NCBI RefSeq assembly: GCF_019218265.1
Contig: NZ_JAHUZE010000004.1
Location: 40,001-104,000, forward strand
Length of the DNA stretch: 64,000 bases
DNA from: Maritimibacter dapengensis
Lineage (GTDB): Bacteria > Pseudomonadota > Alphaproteobacteria > Rhodobacterales > Rhodobacteraceae
Direction: 5' to 3'
Part shown: positions 9,674 to 16,715 of the stretch, one piece after another
Position numbering within the stretch: the first letter of the stretch is position 1
Layout: every line of letters starts with the position of its first letter
Made by a program: the position numbers and the translations under genes
Notes under the pieces: generated by a model
Told to the model about the DNA's origin: nothing
What the model saw: only the letters and a program-made list of their open reading frames with translations
Databases searched by the model: none

Positions 9674-11320
9674 TCATTCTGCTGCGATTGCGGCGGGCTT
9701 GATGCCCCGGATCATGTCGGCGGCACGTTCCGCGATCATGATCGTTGGCGCATTGGTGTTGCCGCCTATGAGCGTCGGCATGACCGAGGCGTCTATGACA
9801 CGCAGCCCTTCCATGCCGTGGACTTTCAACTCGGGGTCGACCACCGCCATGTCGTCGACACCCATCTTGCAGGTCCCGACCGGGTGATAGATTGTATCGG
9901 CCCGCGCCCGGATGTGGCTTTCCCACTCCGCGTCGCTCATGCCGTCTTTCACGCCGAACAATTCCTTGTGGCGATACTGCTTCATCGCGGGCGCCTGCAA
10001 TATCTCGCGCGTCATCTTCGCGCCCCTGATCGTGGTTTCCAGATCGCGAGGATCGGTCAGGAATTGCGGATCGATCCCCGGCGCCGCCATCGGGTCGCCG
10101 CTTTCGAGGAACACCTCGCCGCGGCTGTGGGGCCTCAATGCGCAGACATGGCAGGAGAACCCGTACCCCATGTGCAGTTTTCGGGCGTGGTCGTCGACGA
10201 TGGAGATCACGAAATGAAGCTGGATGTCCGGCCGGTCGAGCGCGGGGTCAGTCTTCAGGAATCCGGCCCCCTCGGCAAAGGGCGTCGCGATCATCGAATT
10301 GCCGTGCTTCCGCCACTTCAGAATGTGCTTGGTCAACCCGATGGTGCCTGCCAGCCCGATTCCGAAATTGTCGGTGTCCTTGGACGTGTAGGCGAGGATG
10401 AAATCGAGGTGATCCTGCAGGTTCTTGCCGACCCCCGGCAACTCATGGACCACATTTATCCCGTGACGCTGAATGTCTTCGGCCACGCCGATGCCGGACA
10501 GTTGAAGGAGTTGCGGTGAGTTGAAGGCCCCTCCGCACAGCAGCACCTCTCTGTGTGCCTTCACCTGATGATCCGTCCGACCTTTGCGATATGCGACGCC
10601 CGTTGCTCGCTTGCCCTCGGTCAGGATTTTCGTCGCATGTGCGCCCGTGATGATGGTCAGGTTCTTGCGGCTCTTCTGGATCGGGTGCAGGTATGCCGCC
10701 GCCGCCGAGCACCGCTCGCCATTGCGCGCCTCGTCGTGGAATTGCGTGACCTGGTACAGCCCGACGCCTTCGTTGTCGCCGGTATTGAAATCCTCGATCT
10801 CACGATGCTGGCACTCGGTCGCCGCCTTAACGAAAGCGCGGCTCATCGGGCGTGGCGCCTTCTGGTTCGAGACATGCAGCGGTCCGGATGCGCCGTGGAA
10901 ATCCCCGGCACCGTCCACGTTGTTCTCGGCGCGTTTGAAATAGGGAAGGCACTCGTTCCACGACCACCCATCGCAGCCCAGGTCGGCCCAACCGTCATAG
11001 TCGGTCTTGTGGCCGCGGACATAAAGCATGGCGTTGATCGCGCTCGATCCGCCCAGGGCCTTGCCGCGCGGTTGGTATCCCCGGCGACCGTTCAGCCCGG
11101 GCTGGGGCACGGTTTCGTAGGCCCAGTTCGAAATCTTGCCATAACCCGGCAAAATCGCGACGGTCCCCGCCGGGGCGCGTATCAGGATGTGGTCCCCGTT
11201 CCCGCCCGCTTCCAACAGGCACACGGACACCGAAGGGTCCTCGGTTAGCCGAGCTGCAAGCGTCGAACCGGCCGAACCGCCTCCGACGATCACGTAATCA
11301 AACGCCGTCTTGTCGGGCAT
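9674..11320 (-). CDS. GMC-family FAD alcohol dehydrogenase (choline dehydrogenase/AlkJ-like)
   Basis: 548 aa from the ATG at 11320, behind GGGAGGATTTGAA; further open codons upstream are ignored for lack of a ribosome site. It has the FAD Rossmann motif VIVGGGSAGS near residues 10-20, GMC signature 1 (PRGKALGGSSAINAMLYVRG) and the late catalytic His in HPVGTCKMG, with TNAPTIMIAERAADMI at the end. It oxidises an alcohol to an aldehyde and passes electrons to a quinone. BetA and AlkJ cannot be told apart by eye; the CoA ligase next door argues for an aliphatic or polyether alcohol rather than choline. First gene of the run. Confidence 0.87.
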   Translation of the reverse strand: MPDKTAFDYVIVGGGSAGSTLAARLTEDPSVSVCLLEAGGNGDHILIRAPAGTVAILPGYGKISNWAYETVPQPGLNGRRGYQPRGKALGGSSAINAMLYVRGHKTDYDGWADLGCDGWSWNECLPYFKRAENNVDGAGDFHGASGPLHVSNQKAPRPMSRAFVKAATECQHREIEDFNTGDNEGVGLYQVTQFHDEARNGERCSAAAAYLHPIQKSRKNLTIITGAHATKILTEGKRATGVAYRKGRTDHQVKAHREVLLCGGAFNSPQLLQLSGIGVAEDIQRHGINVVHELPGVGKNLQDHLDFILAYTSKDTDNFGIGLAGTIGLTKHILKWRKHGNSMIATPFAEGAGFLKTDPALDRPDIQLHFVISIVDDHARKLHMGYGFSCHVCALRPHSRGEVFLESGDPMAAPGIDPQFLTDPRDLETTIRGAKMTREILQAPAMKQYRHKELFGVKDGMSDAEWESHIRARADTIYHPVGTCKMGVDDMAVVDPELKVHGMEGLRVIDASVMPTLIGGNTNAPTIMIAERAADMIRGIKPAAIAAE

Positions 11321-11376
11321 TTCAAATCCTCCCTGAACAGAGCCTCCTCGCTCTGGCCTTATGCGAACATATTTTT

Positions 11377-11404
11377 TGAACAATTGTCCAGAAAATTTGT
11401 CCAG
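11377..11404 (-). promoter_or_regulatory. Candidate operator upstream of the GMC gene
   Basis: A near-perfect palindrome TGAACAATTGTCCA (11377-11390) is followed by a second half-site TTGTCCAG at 11397-11404, 13 bp after the first copy of the same octamer (11384-11391). It lies about 60-85 bp before the GMC start in an AT-rich stretch. The symmetry suits a TetR or MarR dimer; both kinds of regulator are encoded next door. No convincing -35/-10 pair is claimed. The rest of the 11321-11596 gap shows no gene. Confidence 0.45.
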
Positions 11405-11596
11405 TAAAATAGATCGGTCGGAAAATATAGCATTGCGAATGAGTTATAGAAGTTCATAGCCCGGGCACGACCTTCACTTCCTCCGCATGAACGCGCGATC
11501 CAGGTCAGCCGGGTTGATTCTCCGGGACGGGTTTGAAGCCGACCAGGCGCGCACATACGGGTTCGTCCAGATCCGGGTCCGGTGCCCCGCGCGTCG

Positions 11597-12082
11597 TCAG
11601 GAAGCGTTCAGCGAAACACGGGATGCCAGCGAAGCGTGCACCTTCTCGAGCACACGAAAGAACACATCGCGCTCTTCGGGAGGGATCCCGTCCATGATCT
11701 GATCGTTCATCGGTACCGAAATCGCACGAATATTCGCGACCATCTGGTGTCCTTCCGACGTCAGGGTGATCGCATTCATGCGTCGGTCGCCCGGCACCCG
11801 CTGGCGTTCGATGAACCCCTGCGCCTCGAGTGACTTGGTCAACTTCGCGATGGCCGATTTCTTCATCGCAAGGTTCTCGGCGAGGTCGTTCTGCGAGATG
11901 CCGGGATTCACCCAGATAAGGCACAGGATGCCGATACTCCCGCTTTCCAGTTCAAGAGGCCCGCGTATCGAAACCCCGAACGACCGCAGCATCGCGTTGA
12001 GATTCCGGATCATGAACGGGAGGTCGCAGGTTAATGGGCCGAGTATGACCTTCTGTTTTTGGGTGTCATCGCTGTCCGCCAC
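11597..12082 (-). CDS. MarR-family transcriptional regulator
   Basis: 161 aa. Winged helix-turn-helix: GISQNDLAENLAMKKSAIAKLTKSLEAQGFIERQ with the wing VPGDRRMNAITLT, then the C-terminal dimer helix. Length is normal. It is encoded just upstream of, and on the same strand as, the alcohol-oxidation run and probably controls it, with the operator candidate in the gap. It shares many motif residues with the second MarR gene near 19943-20446 (GISQND, KKSA, RQRV, DRR, NA.TLT), so the two are paralogues guarding two separate catabolic cassettes. Confidence 0.88.
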   Translation of the reverse strand: MADSDDTQKQKVILGPLTCDLPFMIRNLNAMLRSFGVSIRGPLELESGSIGILCLIWVNPGISQNDLAENLAMKKSAIAKLTKSLEAQGFIERQRVPGDRRMNAITLTSEGHQMVANIRAISVPMNDQIMDGIPPEERDVFFRVLEKVHASLASRVSLNAS

Positions 12083-12477
12083 ATGAAATCCTTTCCTGTG
12101 CCGTCAGGTTTCAAAAATCCCCTGCCGAATGCAAGTGCCTTGATGCCCGTTAAGTTCATTTCGTTAACGAATAATGCAGGTCGCACTCAGCGCTTTCCAA
12201 TCTGTCGAACAGGAACCCGGCACCGGCGACCGCGGGCCTCGCGTAAATCCCACAAGGGGTTGCAAGAGACGCAGCAGGCGCACGACCCACTTGGCCGGGC
12301 TCGGGTGCGTTAGTTCACCCGTGAACATATCCTGAGTTGTCGGACGGATAATAGTGCCTCGCTCAAAACCGTCTGGCCACCGGGCAATCGGCTGCTTTCT
12401 TCGTGGAAAACCCAAAAGTCGGTTTGGGGTTCGTCGCTCATTGCGTCTATCATCAGCCTGTTAACGGGGAGGCTGCC
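12083..12477 (+). other. 395-bp intergenic region with two palindromes
   Basis: No gene is seen. It separates the divergent MarR gene and the methylenetetrahydrofolate reductase pair and must hold both promoters. Two symmetric sites stand out: a perfect 12-bp palindrome TTCGTTAACGAA at 12160-12171 (with a further CGTTAA 13 bp before it), suited to the MarR protein; and GTTCAC-CC-GTGAAC at 12313-12326. Confidence 0.5.
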
Positions 12478-13047
12478 ATGTATGCGTTGCGCAGATTCGC
12501 GGTGCGACGGTCGCGCCAGTTCGAATGGATCTACCAGCGGCTCGAATCCGTTCTGGTCGCGCTCGACCCGCTGTTGTCCCGCATAGGCTATGGCCGGCTG
12601 GAACGCCCCGCCGCGTTCGTTGAGCGCCTCGCGAAAGGTCTCATGTTCGATTGCCGGATGTGTGGCCAATGCGTTCTTTCCTCAACCGGTATGTCCTGCC
12701 CGATGAATTGCCCGAAACAATTGCGCAATGGACCCTGCGGAGGCGTACGCCCCGGCGGTTATTGCGAGGTGAAACCTGACATGCGCTGCGTCTGGGTCGA
12801 AGCTTGGGACGGCGCGACCCGTATGAAACGTGGCGAGAAAATCTCGGTCGTCCTTCCCCCGGTCGACAGGCGTCTGGAAGGAAGCTCGTCCTGGCTTCGC
12901 GCAAGTCGCGAACGGGTGGCGAACCTCAAGGAATCGTCCGAAAGCAACCGAACCGCGCTCGCGCGGGCCTACCCCGAAGCCCGCCACAGCGCGCCGACCT
13001 CCGCGCCCCTGACCGACGAGACGCGCAAGGAAGGTGCCGCCAGATGA
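12478..13047 (+). CDS. Cysteine-rich methylenetetrahydrofolate reductase partner (MTHFR C-terminal type, MetV-like)
   Basis: 189 aa from the ATG at 12478, with GGGGAGG before it. The centre has a dense Cys cluster, CRMCGQCV then CPMNCPKQLRNGPCGG and YC, MRC, typical of the zinc/iron-sulfur C-terminal MTHFR family that in some bacteria is a separate subunit (MetV) beside MetF. The tail is Ser/Arg/Glu-rich and probably disordered. Its stop overlaps the start of the catalytic subunit by 4 bp (ATGA), so the two are translationally coupled and likely form one complex in one-carbon metabolism. Confidence 0.82.
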   Translation: MYALRRFAVRRSRQFEWIYQRLESVLVALDPLLSRIGYGRLERPAAFVERLAKGLMFDCRMCGQCVLSSTGMSCPMNCPKQLRNGPCGGVRPGGYCEVKPDMRCVWVEAWDGATRMKRGEKISVVLPPVDRRLEGSSSWLRASRERVANLKESSESNRTALARAYPEARHSAPTSAPLTDETRKEGAAR

Positions 13048-14027
13048 GCATGTTCTACTCGGATCCGAACGCGATCCGTCCCTATGAGTCCATTCCCGAG
13101 GGCCACAAGGCGGGCTCGGTGCTCGAACGCACGCTCAGGAACGGCGAATTTGCGGTCACGTCCGAGTTGAACCCGCCCGACAGCGCCGATCCCGAGGATG
13201 TGTTCGCCGCCGCGAAACCGCTTGCGGAAGTGACCGACGCGATCAACGCGACCGACGCGTCCGGCGCGAATTGTCATATGTCCTCGATCGGAATCTGCTC
13301 GCTCCTGACCCGGACCGGGCATGGTTCGGTCTATCAGATCTCCTGCCGCGACCGGAACCGCATCGCGATACAGGGCGACGTGCTCGGCGCGGCGGCGATG
13401 GGGGTGCGCAACGTGCTCTGTCTGACCGGCGACGACGTGGGCGCAGGAGACCAACCGGGCGCGAAACCCGTGTTCGATCTCGACTCCGTTTCGCTGATCC
13501 GATTGATCCGGACCATGCGCGACGAGGGCAGGTTCCTGTCCGGACGCCAGATCACGAAACCTCCTCGGCTGTTCATTGGCGCGGCGGAAAACCCCTGCGT
13601 TGACCCGATCGAGTTTCGCGCCGAGCGTCTTGCGAAAAAGGTCGAGGCGGGCGCTGACTTCATTCAGACCAATTATATTTTCGACATTCCCCGGTTCGAA
13701 CGTTTCATGGCCCGTGTGCGCGACATGGGTCTGGACAAGCGGGTCTTCATCCTCGCGGGCGTCGGTCCGCTCGCCTCTGCAAAGGCCGCCCGCTGGATGC
13801 GCTCGAACGTGCCGGGCATCCACATCCCCGACCCGGTGATCGACCGACTCGAGAAAGCCGAGAAACCGGGCGACGAGGGCGCGCGCATCTGTGTCGAGTT
13901 GATCCAGCAGGTGAAAGAGATCGCCGGCGTCTCGGGCGTGCACATCATGGCCTATCGCCGCGAACACCTCGTCGCCGACATCTTGCGTGAGGCCGGCATC
14001 GCCCGGACGCGCAAGGAAACTGTCTGA
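13044..14027 (+). CDS. Methylenetetrahydrofolate reductase (MetF family)
   Basis: 327 aa; starts at the ATG overlapping the previous stop. TIM-barrel MTHFR features are seen: FAVTSELNPPDSADPEDV at the start (with the Glu of the folate site), NATDASGANCHMS, NVLCLTGDD at the strand carrying the Asp that contacts folate, GADFIQTNYIFD, and a closing GVSGVHIMAYRRE. It interconverts methylene- and methyl-tetrahydrofolate. With the Cys-rich partner it may run in the oxidative direction to use methyl groups released by O- or S-demethylation; that direction is inference. Confidence 0.87.
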   Translation: MSMFYSDPNAIRPYESIPEGHKAGSVLERTLRNGEFAVTSELNPPDSADPEDVFAAAKPLAEVTDAINATDASGANCHMSSIGICSLLTRTGHGSVYQISCRDRNRIAIQGDVLGAAAMGVRNVLCLTGDDVGAGDQPGAKPVFDLDSVSLIRLIRTMRDEGRFLSGRQITKPPRLFIGAAENPCVDPIEFRAERLAKKVEAGADFIQTNYIFDIPRFERFMARVRDMGLDKRVFILAGVGPLASAKAARWMRSNVPGIHIPDPVIDRLEKAEKPGDEGARICVELIQQVKEIAGVSGVHIMAYRREHLVADILREAGIARTRKETV

Positions 14028-14028
14028 C

Positions 14029-14964
14029 GTGCGGCGGAACATTTCGGTGCGTCCGGCTCACATAGAAACCATCGTCGCGATTGCCGAAGCGGGTTCGCTC
14101 CGCGCGGCGGCCGAGATGCTGGGCAAGACGCAGCCGGCATTGACCAAGGTGCTCAAGATTGCCGAGGACGAGTTGGGCGCACGGATCTTCACCCGTGCCG
14201 CGCGCGGCGTCGAACCGACCGAGATCGGGCGCGTGATCATCGCTCGTGCGCGCATCATTCAGGCCGAGATGCGCAACCTCGACGAAGAGGTGCAGCAAAT
14301 TCAGGGCGCGCGGATCGGGACCCTGCACGTCACCGTGTCGCCACTCGCGGCCGTCAGGATCGTGCCGCAGGTGATGGACCGTTTCCGCCGCAAGTTTCCG
14401 GATGTCCGCGTGCAGGTTGCGGGCGGACATCCTCCGTCGACGATGGCAACGCTGCGCTCGGGCGACACCGATATCGTAATCGGCCCCGAACCTCCGGCAG
14501 ACGGGCGGTCGGGTCTGAATGTCCGCTCGCTCTTCAGTTCGCCCTTGTCGGTCATAACCGGCGTCAACTCTCGCTTTCTGCACGCTACGAAACTGTCGGA
14601 CCTCACCGATGCCGAGTGGGTGATGATCGGCCCACGCGACCGGGTGTTCGGCATCGGGCAGGATTTTACGGCGAGGGGTCTCGCACCGCCAAAGCCGACG
14701 ACCGCTTCGGATTCGATCACGACCCTGCTCGCCATGATCGAGGGCAGCGACCGCCTCTGCTCCTTCCCGGCCCTTCTCCTGGACGAGGTCGAGCCGCGCT
14801 GGCGCATCGCACGCCTTCCTCTCGAAGATCGGCTGAATCCCGTCGAGATCGGCTTGATGACGCGTGCGGACCGCCCCCTCACGCCAGCCGGTCGCAGTTT
14901 CGCCGAAGCCGTGTCAGCACAGGCCGCGACCATCGGGAGCGGCGATAACGATAACCAAAAGTAA
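14029..14964 (+). CDS. LysR-family transcriptional regulator
   Basis: About 311 aa from the GTG at 14029, one base after the MTHFR stop and 8 bp after AAGGAAAC. The HTH occupies the first 65 residues (IETIVAIAEAGSLRAAAEMLGKTQPALTKVLK), followed by the LysR substrate-binding domain (LHVTVSPLAAVRIVPQVMDRF, DIVIGPEP). It is in tandem with the MTHFR pair and 86 bp before the sulfatase-TRAP run. Likely it activates the downstream run in response to its substrate; a symmetric site lies in the gap. Confidence 0.88.
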   Translation: MRRNISVRPAHIETIVAIAEAGSLRAAAEMLGKTQPALTKVLKIAEDELGARIFTRAARGVEPTEIGRVIIARARIIQAEMRNLDEEVQQIQGARIGTLHVTVSPLAAVRIVPQVMDRFRRKFPDVRVQVAGGHPPSTMATLRSGDTDIVIGPEPPADGRSGLNVRSLFSSPLSVITGVNSRFLHATKLSDLTDAEWVMIGPRDRVFGIGQDFTARGLAPPKPTTASDSITTLLAMIEGSDRLCSFPALLLDEVEPRWRIARLPLEDRLNPVEIGLMTRADRPLTPAGRSFAEAVSAQAATIGSGDNDNQK

Positions 14965-14978
14965 TATCTATGAAGATA
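14965..14978 (+). promoter_or_regulatory. Candidate LysR operator before the sulfatase-TRAP run
   Basis: TATCT-ATGA-AGATA forms a perfect 5-bp-arm inverted repeat just after the LysR stop. GATAA at 14975-14979 and TTATC at 14992-14996 form a second, overlapping symmetry. Size and T...A symmetry are compatible with a LysR box. A small hairpin GACCGG/CCGGTC (15019-15038) lies in the presumed leader. Confidence 0.35.
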
Positions 14979-15050
14979 AATTTCTTCTGAGTTATCCCTT
15001 CGGATGCTACGCTCATCGGACCGGGTGAAAATCCGGTCTGGGAGGAAAAA

Positions 15051-16715
15051 TTGAATATCCTGTTCATCATGTATGATCAGCTCAGGTTCGATTACCTGAG
15101 CTGTGCGGGGCATCCGCATCTCGAAACGCCGAACTTCGACCGCGTCGCGGCGATGGGCGTGCGCTTCACCGAGGCCTATGTGCAATCGCCGGTCTGCGGT
15201 GCCTCCCGCATGTCCACCTACACCGGTCGGTATGCCTCGTCCCACGGCGCGCAATGGAACGGGTTTCCTCTGCGCGTGGGCGAGGTGACGCTCGGAGACC
15301 ATCTGCGCAAGCTCGGTATGAACGCCTACCTGCTCGGCAAGACGCATATGAAAGTGGACGCGGAAGGTATGACGCGCCTCGGTCTCGCGCCGGACAGCGT
15401 GATCGGCGCGCGACAGGCCGAATGCGGCTTCGACGCCTGGGTGCGCGACGACGGGCTCTGGGGGCAGGGGCCGGACGGGTTCTATGACCAGAAACGCTCG
15501 CCCTATAACGAATACCTCAAATCCAAGGGCTACGACGGTGAAAACCCCTGGGCCGACTACGCCAACGCGGGCGTGGACGAGGACGGGAACATCGCCTCTG
15601 GCTGGATGTTCGCCAACGCCGACAAACCCGCCAACATCCGTGAGGAAGACAGCGAGACCCCGTGGCTGACCTCCGAGACGATGCGCTTTGTCGATGAGGC
15701 AAAAGGGCCGTGGCTTGCCCATGTCAGCTTCATCAAACCGCACTGGCCCTACATCGTCCCGGCCCCCTATCATGACATGTTCGGGCCGAACCACGTGCCG
15801 GCCCCGAAACGTCACCCGACCGAGCAACGCGATCCGCACCCCGTCTACGGCGCGTTCATGGCGAACAAGATCGCGCAAGCGTTCCAGCAGGACGACGTGC
15901 GCCGCAAGGTGATCCCCGCCTACATGGGGCTTATCAAGCAATGTGATGACCAGCTTGGGCGGCTTCTCGGCCATCTGGAAACGACCGGGAAACTGGACGA
16001 CACGATGATCGTGCTCACGTCGGATCACGGCGACTACCTGGGCGATCACTGGCTCGGCGAAAAGGATCTGTTCCATGAGCCGTCGGTCAAAGTCCCGATG
16101 ATCGTCTACGATCCCCGGCCCGAAGCCGATGCCACCCGCGGCACGACCTGCGACGCCCTTGTCGAACAGATCGACCTGACCGCGACATTCATCGAAGCGG
16201 CGGGCGGCGAGGTGCCGACCCATATCGTCGAGGGGCGCTCGCTCATGCCGTTCCTGCGGGGCGAGACGCCGGAGACCTGGCGCGACTTCGTCATCAGCGA
16301 ATACGACTATTCCGTCACACCGATGCGCGCCGCGCTGGGCGTGTCCAACGACGATGCCCGGCTCTTCATGGTTTATGACGGTCGCTACAAGCTCATCCAT
16401 GCCGAGGGCGGCTTCCGCCCGATGCTGTTCGATACCCAAAACGATCCGGACGAATTCCACGATCTCGGCGCGGACACGGCGCAGGCCGAGATCATCGACC
16501 GCATGTATGGCCATCTCGCCCAATGGGGTCGACGCAATGCGCAGCGCGTCACCCGCTCCGACGCCGATCTCGCCGCAATGCGCGGTGCGTCAGCCCGCAA
16601 AGGCATCCTTCCCTTCCTCGTCGACGGGACCGAAGTCCCCAACGAATGGACCGAGAAATACCGCGGCCGCGCGCGGCAGATCTGGACGAAACAGGAGGCC
16701 GGTCAGGATGGCTGA
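15051..16715 (+). CDS. Sulfatase / phosphonate monoester hydrolase-like enzyme (formylglycine type)
   Basis: 554 aa; TTG start at 15051 behind GGAGG. It belongs to the alkaline-phosphatase superfamily: metal-binding start LFIMYDQLRFDYL, catalytic Cys in the SPVCGASRMSTYTGR motif (C-x-A-S-R, a variant of C-x-P-S-R, to be oxidised to formylglycine), GKTHMK, and the metal motif VLTSDHGDYLGDH. The C-terminal block LFDTQNDPDEFHDLGAD recalls bacterial phosphonate monoester hydrolases/phosphodiesterases more than choline sulfatase. No signal peptide, so it acts in the cytosol on an imported substrate. Its stop overlaps the TRAP permease start by 8 bp. A sulfate, phosphonate or phosphodiester substrate remains open. 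Confidence 0.82.
   Translation: MNILFIMYDQLRFDYLSCAGHPHLETPNFDRVAAMGVRFTEAYVQSPVCGASRMSTYTGRYASSHGAQWNGFPLRVGEVTLGDHLRKLGMNAYLLGKTHMKVDAEGMTRLGLAPDSVIGARQAECGFDAWVRDDGLWGQGPDGFYDQKRSPYNEYLKSKGYDGENPWADYANAGVDEDGNIASGWMFANADKPANIREEDSETPWLTSETMRFVDEAKGPWLAHVSFIKPHWPYIVPAPYHDMFGPNHVPAPKRHPTEQRDPHPVYGAFMANKIAQAFQQDDVRRKVIPAYMGLIKQCDDQLGRLLGHLETTGKLDDTMIVLTSDHGDYLGDHWLGEKDLFHEPSVKVPMIVYDPRPEADATRGTTCDALVEQIDLTATFIEAAGGEVPTHIVEGRSLMPFLRGETPETWRDFVISEYDYSVTPMRAALGVSNDDARLFMVYDGRYKLIHAEGGFRPMLFDTQNDPDEFHDLGADTAQAEIIDRMYGHLAQWGRRNAQRVTRSDADLAAMRGASARKGILPFLVDGTEVPNEWTEKYRGRARQIWTKQEAGQDG

Noticed and set aside
5667-11320. Calling TetR-aldehyde dehydrogenase-GMC the betIBA choline operon
   Set aside because: A CoA ligase stands inside the run and the aldehyde dehydrogenase does not look like BetB; choline to betaine needs no CoA ligase.
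11359-11556. 65-codon minus-strand frame before the GMC gene
   Set aside because: No ribosome site and no resemblance to a protein; the region is regulatory DNA with operator-like repeats.
14301-16523. 740-codon minus-strand frame
   Set aside because: It is antisense to the LysR and sulfatase genes, shows no domain, and owes its length to high GC.
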